A DNA stretch of 64,000 bases from Planctomycetota bacterium (GTDB lineage Bacteria > Planctomycetota > UBA1135), in assembly GCA_024275135.1 (NCBI GenBank), contig JAJRZS010000025.1, positions 1-64,000 of the forward strand, read 5' to 3'. The position numbers and the translations under genes were made by a program. The notes below the pieces were generated by a model. The model was not told where the DNA came from. It ran no database searches and worked only from the letters and a program-made list of their open reading frames with translations. How positions within the stretch are numbered: the stretch's first letter is position 1; each line of letters opens with the position of its first letter. This document shows positions 44,532-54,236 of this stretch, piece after piece.

Positions 44532-45532
44532 TTTCGTTTGCTTGGTTTTCGCGGCTGGAAGCTTTGTTCCACAGCCGGCAGCGCGGTGAGGATAAGCCGA
44601 CCAATGCGACCTAAGGATTTTGCGGACACATGGTCTAGATTGTCCTTTTGGTTGTGCCAATAGGAATTCGCGGGTCCGTAATTGAAATCAATCAGATTGA
44701 TGGCGGGAACGTTGCGTCGACGAAAGTGAATGTGATCGTCTTTAATGTCTCGCTGTCCGACAAAAAGGTTGGGGTCGTCTAATACCGAAGCGGCTTGCTC
44801 CATGATGCGTTTGAGCCGCGAATTGGAAGTGGTTTCTTTCAATACCCCAAGTTGGGAATCACCAACCATGTCGAGGAGGATGAGCGCAGAAATGTTGCGA
44901 ATGCTGCCATCTTTTTCCATTCGTTCCGCCAAAGAGCGGCTGCCGAAGGTGGAATTGGTGAAATCATCCCATTCCAGAGGTGGAAATTTCTCTTCGCCAT
45001 CAAACCAAGCGAGGACCAAAGTTTGGCCCTGGCGTGGGGTTTGGCTTTGCCATTGGCGGGCCAATTCAAGGAGAACCACTGTGGAGCTACCACCGTCATT
45101 GGCGCCCACGAAACCAGGGGTGTCGAAGGTGTCGTAGTGGCTGCAAATCCAAATTTCTCCGGCCTGGTTGCCGGGTAACTTTGCTAGCAGGTTCACTCCT
45201 TGAACCTCACCCCGTCGCCGAGCTCCTAGTGGTGGTTCGGCCAGAAAAGAATCTTCTTCCACCTGCCAGCCGTCCAGGGTGGAAAGTTGTGTTTGCAACC
45301 ATTGGCGAGTCTTTTCGCCGCCAAGGGTGCCAATGCGCCTTGGGCCAATTTCTTCGCACAGATACCGCAAATCCTCCATGGCGCGTTGTTCATCAAACTG
45401 TGGGATTTGGCCACCAGGCAATTTCACGGCTATATGGTTTTCGCTGGCTTGGGTGCCGCCGCAAGAGGGAGAAATGCAAATTCCCAGCAAGGCAGACGTT
45501 GCCAGGAGAAGGGTGGGTTGAGGGAAAGCCAT
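44528..45532 (-). CDS. Exported M28-family enzyme, glutaminyl-peptide cyclotransferase-like
   Basis: A 334-residue exported zinc enzyme. The N-terminal hydrophobic segment (LLLATSALLGICISPSC) suggests export, maybe as a lipoprotein, though the lipobox is imperfect. Zinc ligands fit the glutaminyl-cyclase layout: HYDTF, GANDGGS, WFDGEEKFPPLEW, DDHIHFRRRNVPAINLI and SYWHNQKDNLDH. The FDGEE...W...TFGSR block and the DDHxxFxRR block are those of type II glutaminyl cyclases, which form N-terminal pyroglutamate, rather than of aminopeptidases. I chose ATG 45532 (MAFPQPTLLL). It is convergent with smc with shared stop bases and divergent from the OPT gene. Confidence 0.8.
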   Translation of the reverse strand: MAFPQPTLLLATSALLGICISPSCGGTQASENHIAVKLPGGQIPQFDEQRAMEDLRYLCEEIGPRRIGTLGGEKTRQWLQTQLSTLDGWQVEEDSFLAEPPLGARRRGEVQGVNLLAKLPGNQAGEIWICSHYDTFDTPGFVGANDGGSSTVVLLELARQWQSQTPRQGQTLVLAWFDGEEKFPPLEWDDFTNSTFGSRSLAERMEKDGSIRNISALILLDMVGDSQLGVLKETTSNSRLKRIMEQAASVLDDPNLFVGQRDIKDDHIHFRRRNVPAINLIDFNYGPANSYWHNQKDNLDHVSAKSLGRIGRLILTALPAVEQSFQPRKPSKRN

Positions 45533-45577
45533 GGTGTGGTTGAGGAATCGAGGCCACCATGATAACGAGCAAGGCTC

Positions 45578-45583
45578 TACAAT
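45578..45583 (+). promoter_or_regulatory. -10 element (TACAAT) of the OPT transporter, probably leaderless
   Basis: TACAAT, exactly six bases, then ATG 45590. This is the same arrangement as at 55107/55119. Confidence 0.5.
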
Positions 45584-45589
45584 CGTGCC

Positions 45590-47527
45590 ATGCAATCCAA
45601 TCCCCCCCAGGAAAAGGAAGCCGTTCCCGAATTCACAGCCCTCGCCATTGGTTTAGGCATTTTGGTTGGCCTCGGTATGTCGTTGGCCAATGTGTATTTG
45701 GGGCTTTTCGCCGGAATGACGGTGAGTGCCTCGATTCCGGCCGCAGTGATTTCCATGGGGCTACTGAAGGGGGTGTTTCATCGTGGCACGATTTTGGAAA
45801 ACAATATCGTGCAGACTATTGCCTCAGCCGGTGAGTCTTTGGCTGCTGGCATTATCTTCACCATGCCGGCTTTGGTGATTGCTGGCGTGTGGACGAATTT
45901 CGACTTCTGGACTACCACTTTGGTGTCGATGACGGGGGGATTGCTCGGCGTTCTCTTTATGATTCCGTTGCGGCGACCGATGATTGTGGAAGACAAGGAT
46001 TTGATTTATCCAGAGGGGGTTGCCTGCGGTAAGGTTTTGCGTGCCGGAGAAGAAGGGGGCAGTGGCATGAAAACCGTGTTTGGTGCCTTGGGTCTGGGCT
46101 TGGGAATCAAGTTTTTGATGGATGGCCTGCGCCTGCTCTCTGCGGATATTGCCGGAGCTTGGACGGTTGGACGGGCTCGATTGTTTGCCGGCTTCACTCC
46201 CTCGCCAGCGCTGATTGCGGTCGGTTTTATTGTTGGTCTCAATATCTCCCTGTTGGTTTTTGTCGGTGGGGCCATTTCCTGGCTGGCAGCCGCGCCTTGG
46301 CTGACGGCCAACACGGATTATCTGTTGGATGGTGCCAAGGTTGGTTTGGAAGATTCGGCGTTGTTTGGTTTGGTCAAAGCCGATGTGCGATTTTTGGGCG
46401 TGGGCGCCATGATTGTTGGTGGTCTTTGGTCCATCATTCAAATCCGCAAAGGGATTGCCCAGGGTGTGCGCGAAACTTTTGGTGGTTATCGGGCAGCCAT
46501 GGATGCGCAAACTCCACCGCCGCGCACCGATCAAGACATGGGGCGGCGTTGGTTGTTGTTGCTGATCGCCGCAACTTGTTTGGTTATTTTGTTTTTGTAT
46601 GAAAGGGTAACTGGGAGCAACACGATTTCCTTGTTGTCCATGCCCTTGATGCTGGTGTGTACCTTTTTCTTTGTGGCTGTTGCTAGTTACATTGTGGGCT
46701 TGGTTGGAAGTTCCAATAGCCCTGTGAGCGGAATGACCATTTGCTCGGTGCTATTGACCTCGGCGGTGATTTTTCTTTTTGGCTTTAGTGGCGAGCTTGC
46801 CATTCTTGCCACCATGGGCGTGGCCGGCGTGGTTTGTTGCGCAACTTGCACGGCCGGTGATGTTTGTCAGGATTTGAAAACCGGTTCGATTGTTGGCGCC
46901 ACGCCTTATCGTCAACAATGGGCGGAAGTGATTGGGGTGATTACTGCTAGTTTCGTGATGGCTCCTGTATTGGGGTTGCTGCATCATGCCTATGGCATTG
47001 GTACCGATGCTCATCTTGATTTGGCCCACCAGGGCCATGCTTTAGAAGCTCCTCAAGCCCAACTTTTTGCCTCGCTGATGCAAGGCTTTTTCGGCGAAGC
47101 GGAGTTGCCATGGCATTTGATTGCGGCCGGTGCTGCGGTGGGATTGGTCATTATTGTGGTCGACCAACTGGTGTTGCTGCCAAAAAAATCTTCCTTCCGC
47201 CTGTTTGTGATGCCGGTTGCGGTGGGAATGTATTTACCTTTGGGGCTGAGCACGGCAATTTTGCTGGGAGGGCTGTTGGCTTGGGCCTCTGGGCGTGCGC
47301 ATACGAATCCAGAAAGTCGCGGACGCGGCCACGAGAAGGGGGTACTCTTATCCTCCGGTCTCATTGCCGGTGAGGCCATTGCTGGGGTGCTCATCGCCAT
47401 TCCTAAAGCCAGCAAAATAGAACTCCCCAACCTTGAGGGTGCTTTTGCACCCTTCCTTACGGTGGTTGCTCTTACTGCAGTCGCCATCAGCCTGTACCGC
47501 GCTAGCACCGCTGTTCGCAAACCGTGA
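45590..47527 (+). CDS. OPT family oligopeptide transporter
   Basis: A 645-residue polytopic membrane protein with about 14-16 hydrophobic segments. The N-terminal half has the OPT signature [20 protein letters not shown] and [40 protein letters not shown] and [13 protein letters not shown]. The second half repeats the pattern ([36 protein letters not shown]). OPT proteins import oligopeptides or metal chelates by proton symport; the substrate is not evident here. It overlaps the GT2 gene by 4 bp (GTGA). Confidence 0.92.
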   Translation: MQSNPPQEKEAVPEFTALAIGLGILVGLGMSLANVYLGLFAGMTVSASIPAAVISMGLLKGVFHRGTILENNIVQTIASAGESLAAGIIFTMPALVIAGVWTNFDFWTTTLVSMTGGLLGVLFMIPLRRPMIVEDKDLIYPEGVACGKVLRAGEEGGSGMKTVFGALGLGLGIKFLMDGLRLLSADIAGAWTVGRARLFAGFTPSPALIAVGFIVGLNISLLVFVGGAISWLAAAPWLTANTDYLLDGAKVGLEDSALFGLVKADVRFLGVGAMIVGGLWSIIQIRKGIAQGVRETFGGYRAAMDAQTPPPRTDQDMGRRWLLLLIAATCLVILFLYERVTGSNTISLLSMPLMLVCTFFFVAVASYIVGLVGSSNSPVSGMTICSVLLTSAVIFLFGFSGELAILATMGVAGVVCCATCTAGDVCQDLKTGSIVGATPYRQQWAEVIGVITASFVMAPVLGLLHHAYGIGTDAHLDLAHQGHALEAPQAQLFASLMQGFFGEAELPWHLIAAGAAVGLVIIVVDQLVLLPKKSSFRLFVMPVAVGMYLPLGLSTAILLGGLLAWASGRAHTNPESRGRGHEKGVLLSSGLIAGEAIAGVLIAIPKASKIELPNLEGAFAPFLTVVALTAVAISLYRASTAVRKP

Positions 47528-48225
47528 AACTGTCCGTAGTCATTCCCATCTTTAACGAGGAGGAAACCTTGCTTCATATTCTGGAGCGGGTTCGCGCCAC
47601 TCCCTTCGAAAAGGAAATCATTTTGGTCGACGACTGCTCGCAGGATGGCACGCGTGCCATTTTGCAGGAGCTGGAGGGAGATGAGGATTTGTCGATTCAC
47701 TACCATGCGGTCAACCAGGGCAAGGGCGCGGCTTTACGCACGGGCTTTCAGCATGTCACCGGAGATGTGGTTCTCATCCAGGATGCCGACCTCGAATATG
47801 ATCCTGGCGAATATCCAATCCTGCTGGAGCCCATCACCAAAGGCTTGGCGGATGTGGTCTACGGCTCGCGATTCAAAGGCTCACGCATGTCGAGGGTGCA
47901 TTTGTTTTGGCATCAAATGGCCAACAACTTTCTCACTTTGGTTTCCAATATGTTCACCAACCTCAACCTCACCGACATGGAAACTTGCTACAAAGTTTTC
48001 AAGACCGAGGTGTTGGAGGGCATCGTTACCAAATCCAACCGTTTTGGATTCGAGCCGGAAATTACGGCAAAAATTGCACGCAAACGGCTCAATGGCAAGC
48101 GGGTGCGCATTTATGAAGTGCCAATTAGCTACTACGGCCGCGACTATGCCGAGGGCAAGAAAATCGGCTGGAAGGATGGCGTTGCTGCCTTGTGGCACAT
48201 CGTGCGCTACAACGTGTTTTCCTAA
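47524..48225 (+). CDS. Family 2 glycosyltransferase, polyprenyl-phosphate sugar transferase-like
   Basis: A 233-residue GT-A glycosyltransferase with no membrane segment. [14 protein letters not shown] is the usual N-terminus; [15 protein letters not shown] binds the nucleotide; [14 protein letters not shown] holds the DxD; and VVYGSRFKG follows. This set is typical of dolichol/polyprenyl-phosphate mannose or glucose transferases. The sugar and acceptor are not shown. Start is GTG 47524, overlapping the OPT stop. It ends 10 bp from the stop of the convergent lipase-like gene. Confidence 0.9.
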   Translation: MKLSVVIPIFNEEETLLHILERVRATPFEKEIILVDDCSQDGTRAILQELEGDEDLSIHYHAVNQGKGAALRTGFQHVTGDVVLIQDADLEYDPGEYPILLEPITKGLADVVYGSRFKGSRMSRVHLFWHQMANNFLTLVSNMFTNLNLTDMETCYKVFKTEVLEGIVTKSNRFGFEPEITAKIARKRLNGKRVRIYEVPISYYGRDYAEGKKIGWKDGVAALWHIVRYNVFS

Positions 48226-48235
48226 CCAAAGTACT

Positions 48236-50050
48236 TTAGCGAAACTCCAAGCTTACAGGTGCCGAAGCCTGGATGGGCCCACTGGCATCCTGCAAAATGG
48301 CCACGTAGCTGAGCGTTTGGCCGATGGCGCGCAGGTCGATGGCTCCGGCTGTGGAGTTCATGACCGCAACCGCTCGACCTTGAGAGTCGAGTTGGCCGGA
48401 GAATCCCTGATGCAAAGCCGTGTTGGTGGTTTGAAAGAGATAATCTGTGTAGCGATCGGGGTTGATGGGGACATGCAGACCGTTTTGCAAATCCACGCCG
48501 GGGCTGGTGCCGCTGATGGTGCCAACCAAAAAATAATCCAGGCCAGCAGCACTGGGGCCAAAATCAAGGACCATGGTTTGCGCTTCCCCGGAAGCAGCCA
48601 AAACACCTTGGTCGACATCGTCCATGCGGTCGAGCCACAGATTGCGGGCGAAGGGATATTCCTGTGTGTTGACTTCGAGCTGCAAGTCGAAGGCCGAGCC
48701 AGTGACGGTGTAACTGCCGTTGCCCACCGGGATGGTGATGGCTGAGCTGCCAAGGTAATCCACACCACCAACTTCGGTGATGCCAAAGCGCAATTCCCAA
48801 TCCAACTCCTGAGTGGAAAAATTCAGTTCCAAATCGGTTTCCCCGGGCATGACGAAATCATCAAACACCATTTGGTCGATGGGAATCCATTGCTGGGTAG
48901 TGGAGATGTTGTAGATGGGGAGTGCACCACCAGTGAAATCGCGGCTGCACATGGGGTCGTTGATACTCCACTGACTACGACCCAAGGGCGAAGTTACCGA
49001 GCTTTCCAGGGCGATTTCGGCAGGTAGAGGATTGAGGAAACCACCTTCAGATAGTTGGTGCATTTTGATTGCCGTGGCGCGAACTGTGACGCGCAAATCG
49101 CTAGTGAGAAAAGCGGAGATGGTAAGCCACGCGCCTTGATAAGTGGAAAGGTTGTAATGGTCGACCGGATGCCAGGTGCGGGTGGGCAAACGGTTGCGGT
49201 ACATGGCTACAGGGTCGGCCGAAGTGAAAGCACCGGCGCTGGACATCAACACGCCGTCGTTGGCCTCCCACACTCCGCCCAACAACAAGGCCGCCGTGAG
49301 GGCACCGTTGTTAGCAGTATCGTGGGTGGAGCTAGTGTGGCCAACCAACAAGCTGCCGTAGATGGGGTCGCTCATGCGGTCGCGGGGATTGTTGAGGTTG
49401 GCTTCAATCCAACTGTAATTCATATGGCTGACATCGATATTGGGCGTATTGAATTGCGCCCATAGCCAAGTGAGCAAACCATTGCTGGCACTCCAGCTGC
49501 CATTGTTGACTCCCTCCATGGTGACCCAACGGGCAATACGGCCCGAAGATGCCAGGCCTTCGAGGTCGTGGCGAATCATGTAGCGGCTAATCAAACCGCC
49601 AAAGGAACCACCAGCAATATTGGCTTGTGCCGCACCCGTGCGATTGAGTACTTCGCGCGTGAACTTGGCCATGATGAGGGCGTAGCGAGGGACACCACCA
49701 CCCCATTGTTGGGTGACTTGATTCAAGTCGGCTAAATCTTGCGCGGTGTAATAGGCGGGGGGGATGTCGCCGTAGTATTGGCACTCGGTTACCAGATTGG
49801 GTGCGGTCATGCCACCGGGATCTTGGATGGTGCTGGCGCCGGAGATTTGGGCAATGTCCGCTAGCAAGGATTCCCAATAATCGACGCCAAAAGGACCGGT
49901 CAAACTGGCGCCGGCTGGATCGAAGCCGGGCACGACGATGGTGACGGTATTGCTTGGGTCGGCCTGCTGGGCAGAAGCGGCATGGGGCATGGCCAGACAA
50001 AGGAGCAAAGCCAAAGTTGCCAAGGGGATTGGGGGGACGTGAGAAGCCAT
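48236..50050 (-). CDS. Exported alpha/beta-hydrolase (lipase-like) with beta-rich C-terminal part
   Basis: A 604-residue exported protein: signal peptide at 1-29 (ATLALLLCLAMPHAASA). The N-terminal region fits an alpha/beta hydrolase: VTIVVPGFDPAGASLTGP for the oxyanion hole, IAGGSFGGLISRYM for the nucleophile Ser (GxSxG), and WVTMEGVNNGSW after it, much like PGAP1/lipase-type proteins. From about 330 the protein turns Gly/Asp/Thr-rich and beta-like, with no family I can name. Lipid or ester hydrolysis is inferred, not certain. I chose ATG 50050 (MASHVPPIPL), as the signal peptide starts there; the next upstream frame extension is unsupported. Confidence 0.75.
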   Translation of the reverse strand: MASHVPPIPLATLALLLCLAMPHAASAQQADPSNTVTIVVPGFDPAGASLTGPFGVDYWESLLADIAQISGASTIQDPGGMTAPNLVTECQYYGDIPPAYYTAQDLADLNQVTQQWGGGVPRYALIMAKFTREVLNRTGAAQANIAGGSFGGLISRYMIRHDLEGLASSGRIARWVTMEGVNNGSWSASNGLLTWLWAQFNTPNIDVSHMNYSWIEANLNNPRDRMSDPIYGSLLVGHTSSTHDTANNGALTAALLLGGVWEANDGVLMSSAGAFTSADPVAMYRNRLPTRTWHPVDHYNLSTYQGAWLTISAFLTSDLRVTVRATAIKMHQLSEGGFLNPLPAEIALESSVTSPLGRSQWSINDPMCSRDFTGGALPIYNISTTQQWIPIDQMVFDDFVMPGETDLELNFSTQELDWELRFGITEVGGVDYLGSSAITIPVGNGSYTVTGSAFDLQLEVNTQEYPFARNLWLDRMDDVDQGVLAASGEAQTMVLDFGPSAAGLDYFLVGTISGTSPGVDLQNGLHVPINPDRYTDYLFQTTNTALHQGFSGQLDSQGRAVAVMNSTAGAIDLRAIGQTLSYVAILQDASGPIQASAPVSLEFR

Positions 50051-50081
50051 GGATTCACCATCCCAAATCAGAAAAAATTGG

Positions 50082-50891
50082 TCAAATGGGGAGGTTGGCC
50101 GTAGGTGAGAGCCAGCCACGTGCCGGGGCCACATGAATGGTGACGCCCGCTAAGCCTCGGGCTTGGATGCCAGCTTTGGCTGCCTGGAAAGCGAGGTCTT
50201 CGGTGTTGTTTTTCCGCGACAAATGGGCGAGGACCAAGTGCTTCAAGGAAGACGGTGCTGCCTGGGCTAAGAACGCTTCCGCTTGTGCATTGGCTAGGTG
50301 GCCGAGCCCGCCGCCGACACGTTGCCGCAACACTTGTGGATAAGGCCCGCTTGCGAGCATGGCGCGATCATGATTAGATTCAAGAATGAGAGTGTCTACC
50401 CCTTCTAATAACCCTGCTTCTTGCAAGACATCGGTTTGCCCGAGGTCGGTGAAGAACCCCGCCTTTTGATGCTTGGTGGTGAAGAGAAAACCAAAGGTGG
50501 GATCCGCGTCGTGGGGGAGCTGAATCGGAGTGATGGTGAGCGGCCCAATCTGAAAGAAACTGCGATCGTGAAGGCTTCGTTGTTCCACTTTGCGCCTCTG
50601 GACCTCGGCTAGGCGAGGGCTGTGGTTGAGGCTTTCCATATTGGCGTAGAGCGGAGCGCGCGCGCGGGCGGCGACGGCAACGACATTAGCGGCATGGTCG
50701 CTGTGGCGGTGGCTAAGTAAGACCGCGTCGACTTGGCATAAATTTAGACCAGCTTCCTCGGCAAGACCACGAGCCGTGCGCTGAGCGATGCCGCAATCCA
50801 GGCAAACGACGACTCGATCGGAACCGTCGTGGGCTTCAATGAGGGCACAATTGCCGGAGGAGCCGCTAGCCAGGAGGTGAATGCGCAACAT
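50082..50891 (-). CDS. MBL-fold metallo-hydrolase, WalJ/YycJ-like
   Basis: A 269-residue metallo-beta-lactamase-fold hydrolase, cytoplasmic. LLASGSSGNCALIE is the N-terminal hallmark of the YycJ/WalJ group; the metal site is LLSHRHSDHAANV (HxHxDH), with later His in LPHDADPTFG and Asp/His in LILESNHDRAM, and C-terminal HLVLAHLSRKNN. WalJ has a proposed role in coordinating DNA replication with cell-wall events in Firmicutes; the role here is open. I chose ATG 50891; a TTG nine bases upstream is an alternative. It is the upstream, co-directional neighbour of the lipase-like gene with 31 bp between. Confidence 0.87.
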   Translation of the reverse strand: MLRIHLLASGSSGNCALIEAHDGSDRVVVCLDCGIAQRTARGLAEEAGLNLCQVDAVLLSHRHSDHAANVVAVAARARAPLYANMESLNHSPRLAEVQRRKVEQRSLHDRSFFQIGPLTITPIQLPHDADPTFGFLFTTKHQKAGFFTDLGQTDVLQEAGLLEGVDTLILESNHDRAMLASGPYPQVLRQRVGGGLGHLANAQAEAFLAQAAPSSLKHLVLAHLSRKNNTEDLAFQAAKAGIQARGLAGVTIHVAPARGWLSPTANLPI

Positions 50892-50929
50892 GCTGGACAA
50901 TCTTAGGGGTTAAGGAGTGGGATGACCTC

Positions 50930-51193
50930 ATGCAATTCCTGCAACGTCTCGCCTTGGTGCTTTTGTGCCTGCTGGTGTTGGCTGGTGCTGTGCATGGCCC
51001 TTTGCATGGCCCTGGGCAGGATTGTGGATTGCTGGCCTTATGTAATGGAGCCATTGTCTTGATGAGGGCACCTGCGGCCATGGTGTTGTTTATCTTGGCC
51101 CTGGTGTCCATTTGTTTGCGCGCAAGTTGGAATTCGTCACCACCTGTCGCTTTTGTGGGGGTGTGGCGTGGGCGTGCACCGCCGGTGAAGTGA
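50930..51193 (+). CDS. Small membrane protein, first gene of the metal-uptake locus
   Basis: An 87-residue protein with two hydrophobic segments (about 4-22, LQRLALVLLCLLVLAGAV, and 38-62, GAIVLMRAPAAMVLFILALVSI) and a short basic tail. I do not recognise a family. An AAGGAG lies 12 bp before ATG 50930, a rather wide spacing, so translation may be modest. An ATG at 50922 opens a different, Cys-rich frame that I take as a coincidence. It could be an independent gene or belong to the downstream zinc locus. Confidence 0.5.
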   Translation: MQFLQRLALVLLCLLVLAGAVHGPLHGPGQDCGLLALCNGAIVLMRAPAAMVLFILALVSICLRASWNSSPPVAFVGVWRGRAPPVK

Positions 51194-51229
51194 GTTTGAA
51201 CACTTTTAGGCTTCGGCCTTTACTCAAAC
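51194..51229 (+). promoter_or_regulatory. Stable UUCG hairpin before the porin-like gene
   Basis: GTTTGA (51194-51199) pairs with TCAAAC (51224-51229) and AGGC (51208-51211) with GCCT (51216-51219) around a UUCG tetraloop. The hairpin ends 12 bp before ATG 51242. It may end the small upstream gene or control entry to the porin gene; I see no Zur-type inverted repeat I could defend. Confidence 0.4.
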
Positions 51230-51241
51230 CCACTCTTAGCC

Positions 51242-52597
51242 ATGAAGACCACTCTCCTTTCGCGGGAGGCCAGGCTTGCCGTACTCAGCATGTTTGTGCT
51301 AATGGCCGCCCCCCTGTTTGCGCAGGAAACTCCTTCCAACCCTGAATCCTCAGAGCCACCCGCTCTGCCCGATTTTGATGCCCCGCTGCAGCTAGGTGGT
51401 GCTAATCAAGAAACGGAACCGGTCAACACTACCAGTCAAGCGTTTCCAGGTTTTATGGGCGAGCGCAATCAGGGCTGGACATCTCGCTTCGCCCCCGATT
51501 TCAATCCAGCGATTGCACTGGTGATGGATACCGTGATGGGCGCCTCCCAATCAGCAGAACCAGCAACCGATGGTTTTGATTTACGCTCTGTAGAGTTGAA
51601 TTTTGCCAGCCAAATCGATCCTTTTGGGTGGGCTTACCTTGTAACTGCCTTTGAGAAAGATCAGTTCTCGCTGGAGGAAGCGGCTTTCTTCATGAATCAT
51701 TTGCCGGCGCAAATGAGTGTCCGTGTGGGGAGGTTCCTGTCGGATTTTGATAAATGGAACACTTTGCATGAACATGACCTCAACTATGTGCATCAAGATG
51801 GGGTGCGTGGAGCCTTTTTAGGCGGTAATCTGCGCATGTCAGGGATGGAACTCCACCAGTATTTGACGATTGGTGAGGTTCCGGTGCGTTGGTCCTTAGG
51901 GCTTGGTACCGATTTCCGCGGACAAAATGTTGAAGGAGATGGGTTGCCAGTCGCCGGCCATACTCAGGATTTTGTTTCCGGAAACCTGGCGAACCGGAGT
52001 TTCTCCCAATACGGTTGCACCCTGCATTGCACGGCACAACAAGATTTTGGAGCGAATGGCTTTTTTCAATATGGCTTTGCCGTATTCCATACGCCGGAAG
52101 GTTTGATTGACCAAATTGATAGCAACCTCGATGGGGTTGTGGATGCGCAGCTAGGGCGCAGTCAAACCACGGCCGTCCTCGATTTTACATTGCGTTCGGT
52201 GGATGCTGGGCAGGATACGGCGCAAATTACGACTCTCCAGTTTTGGCACAATCAGCGCCAGACATTTTTCGGCAATGGCCCCATTTACCAAATTAGAAAC
52301 CATCAAGCCAATGGAATATGGGGCTTTACCATGCATAACTTCAGTCAGTATTGGGCGGCAGGGGTGATGGCCGCTTGGTGGCAGTCGCCCACGAATACGG
52401 TTGGCAGCGACATTTTTTCTGCTGGAGATAGCGGGGCGCAACGTGCCGTGTTTTTAACTTGGAATCCCTCGCCGTTCAACCGCTTGCGTTGGCAAGTAGG
52501 GCAAGAGGTGGCTATCGGTGCTGCTGTCCCAGTTTGGTCTGTTTCTGTGCAGTGGGACATTGTCCTTGGTGCCCACAGCCATCCCATGGATTGGTAA
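51242..52597 (+). CDS. Outer-membrane porin-like protein of the metal-uptake locus
   Basis: A 451-residue exported protein. The signal peptide (AVLSMFVLMAAPLFAQ) is followed by a Pro/Ser-rich linker and a long series of amphipathic beta strands (VRVGRFLSDFDKWNTLHEHDL, GVRGAFLGGNLRMSGMELHQY, YGFAVFHTPEGLIDQI). It ends with an aromatic C-terminal Trp, as outer-membrane barrels do. It lies 2 bp before the znuA-like gene, so a role in letting zinc or another metal cross the outer membrane is likely. HSHPMDW at the end and HxH patterns inside could bind metal. No plug domain is present, so it is not a TonB receptor. Confidence 0.75.
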   Translation: MKTTLLSREARLAVLSMFVLMAAPLFAQETPSNPESSEPPALPDFDAPLQLGGANQETEPVNTTSQAFPGFMGERNQGWTSRFAPDFNPAIALVMDTVMGASQSAEPATDGFDLRSVELNFASQIDPFGWAYLVTAFEKDQFSLEEAAFFMNHLPAQMSVRVGRFLSDFDKWNTLHEHDLNYVHQDGVRGAFLGGNLRMSGMELHQYLTIGEVPVRWSLGLGTDFRGQNVEGDGLPVAGHTQDFVSGNLANRSFSQYGCTLHCTAQQDFGANGFFQYGFAVFHTPEGLIDQIDSNLDGVVDAQLGRSQTTAVLDFTLRSVDAGQDTAQITTLQFWHNQRQTFFGNGPIYQIRNHQANGIWGFTMHNFSQYWAAGVMAAWWQSPTNTVGSDIFSAGDSGAQRAVFLTWNPSPFNRLRWQVGQEVAIGAAVPVWSVSVQWDIVLGAHSHPMDW

Positions 52598-52599
52598 TC

Positions 52600-53550
52600 A
52601 TGAAAGCTTTCTTTCTTCCTTTGTTATTTAGCTTTGGCCTTTACTCCACGGCCATGGGGCAGGAGCCCGTCCGCGTGGTCACGACCATTCCCGACATTGC
52701 CGATCTCACTCGAACCATTGGTGGTGACATGGTGACCGTGGTGGAACTTGTTCCGGTTGGTGCGAATGCACATAAAGTTTTGCCAAAGGCATCCATGCTA
52801 ATGCAGTTGTCCACCGCTGATGCGCTGATTTTTATGGGCTTAGATTACGAACACGCATTCTTGCCAGCCCTGTTGGAGAAATGCCGCAATAGGAAAATCC
52901 AGCAAGGTGGGCCTGGCTACATGAATCTTGGTGCCTTTGTTCAACCACTAGAAGTGCCGAGTAGCCTGAACCGGAGTCAAGGTGCAGATTTACATCCGCG
53001 GGGGAATCCTCACTACAACCTGGATCCATGGAATGGACGTATTATGGCAGCAGGCATTCGCGATGTTTTGATGCGGGTGGACCCACCACATGCTACTCAA
53101 TACAAAGAACGCTGGCAGCGTTGGGATGCATTGGCGAAAAAGAAAATCCAGCGATGGCAAACATGGATGCAGCCGCTGCGGGGTAAGAAAGTCGTAACTT
53201 ACCACCGTTCTTGGTCCTATTTTGTGCAGCGCTATGGCTTGGTGGTTGCTGCCGAGATTGAACCCAAACCGGGAATGGCACCAAGTGCCAAGCATTTGTT
53301 GGAAGTGCGCAAGACCATGACCAAGGAGAATGTGCAGGTGGTGTTGATGGAGCCTTGGTATAACGAAAACACCATTCGGAGCCTGGTTGGGGGGGATGTT
53401 CAGCTTTTGCAATTGCCGACGACTTGTGGAATGAACCCGAAAACTGAGCATTATCTGGATTACATCGAGCATTTCATTTTGTCTTTGCGTACCGTTTATG
53501 GGTTGCCTCCAATTGCCGATTCTGCGTCCAAACTAAAGGAAGAGTCATGA
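52600..53550 (+). CDS. ZnuA-like metal-binding protein
   Basis: Substrate-binding protein of a zinc/manganese ABC transporter (TroA/ZnuA family), 316 residues. Signal peptide at 1-20. Candidate metal ligands are His58 (NAHKVLPK), His138 (NPHYNLDP), the His in VVTYHRSWSYFVQRYGL and an acidic residue near the C-terminus. The His-rich loop of zinc-type ZnuA is missing, so manganese is also possible. I chose ATG 52600, two bases after the porin stop. The stop overlaps the next start in ATGA. Neighbours are the ATPase and permease of the same system. Confidence 0.88.
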   Translation: MKAFFLPLLFSFGLYSTAMGQEPVRVVTTIPDIADLTRTIGGDMVTVVELVPVGANAHKVLPKASMLMQLSTADALIFMGLDYEHAFLPALLEKCRNRKIQQGGPGYMNLGAFVQPLEVPSSLNRSQGADLHPRGNPHYNLDPWNGRIMAAGIRDVLMRVDPPHATQYKERWQRWDALAKKKIQRWQTWMQPLRGKKVVTYHRSWSYFVQRYGLVVAAEIEPKPGMAPSAKHLLEVRKTMTKENVQVVLMEPWYNENTIRSLVGGDVQLLQLPTTCGMNPKTEHYLDYIEHFILSLRTVYGLPPIADSASKLKEES

Positions 53551-54236
53551 AGCGGAGGCCAATTCCACTTTTAGAGCTTCGTGCGGCAACTTTGGGCTAT
53601 CCGCACAGCCCCATCCTGCGAGAGGTCAACCTGGCAGTTGCCGAGGGAGACTTTTTGCTACTGGCTGGTGCCAATGGAAGCGGAAAGAGCACCTTGGTGC
53701 GCAGTTTGCTTGGTGCCTTGCCCATGCAGAGCGGACGCAGAATGGCTGTGGCCGATTTGCGTGTCGGGTATGTGCCACAACAAATGCTGTTAGACCCTGG
53801 TTTTCCGGCTTCGGTGCAAGATGTAGTGGCGATGGGGCTTTGGGGCAAACACGGATTGGCATGGGAAAAAGACATTCAGCGACAACAGGAGGTCCTGGCC
53901 CAGGTGGAGATGGAGTCCCGGAAGCGCGCTTTGTTTGGCCGTTTGTCGGGAGGTCAAAAGCAGCGTGTTTTGTTAGCTAGGGCTTTGGTGCAAAAACCAC
54001 AATTGCTGCTTTTAGATGAACCGGTTTCTGGGGTAGATGCCAGGGCTACTGAAATCATTCTGAAAATCCTGGAACAGCAAGCAGCCAAAGGCACTGCGGT
54101 GATTCTGGTGAGTCACCAACCACTTGCTTTGCGCGAATGTGCCACCCGGGCTGTGTTGGTCAAGCATGGCCGACTCGAAGAATTGCCTGTTATAGAAATG
54201 TGTAGTGCCGAGGGGCTGAAAAAATTATGGGCTTAG
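53547..54236 (+). CDS. ZnuC-like metal ABC transporter ATPase
   Basis: A 229-residue ABC ATPase: Walker A GANGSGKST, the Q-loop near VPQQML, signature RLSGGQKQRVLLARAL, Walker B LLLLDEPVSG and the switch His in LVSHQPLALRECATRAV. It is the ATP-binding subunit that pairs with the permease downstream. It starts in ATGA with the znuA-like gene and overlaps the permease start by 10 bp. Substrate zinc or manganese; the family does not decide between them. Confidence 0.93.
   Translation: MKRRPIPLLELRAATLGYPHSPILREVNLAVAEGDFLLLAGANGSGKSTLVRSLLGALPMQSGRRMAVADLRVGYVPQQMLLDPGFPASVQDVVAMGLWGKHGLAWEKDIQRQQEVLAQVEMESRKRALFGRLSGGQKQRVLLARALVQKPQLLLLDEPVSGVDARATEIILKILEQQAAKGTAVILVSHQPLALRECATRAVLVKHGRLEELPVIEMCSAEGLKKLWA

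Noticed and set aside
50922..51065. Cys-rich frame starting at ATG 50922
   Set aside because: It is an off-frame reading of the small membrane protein; the high Cys count comes from TGC/TGT codons that appear by chance in a Leu-rich gene.
51194..51229. Zur or Fur operator
   Set aside because: The inverted repeat arms are 24 bp apart and the centre is a UUCG hairpin, which does not fit known Zur or Fur boxes.
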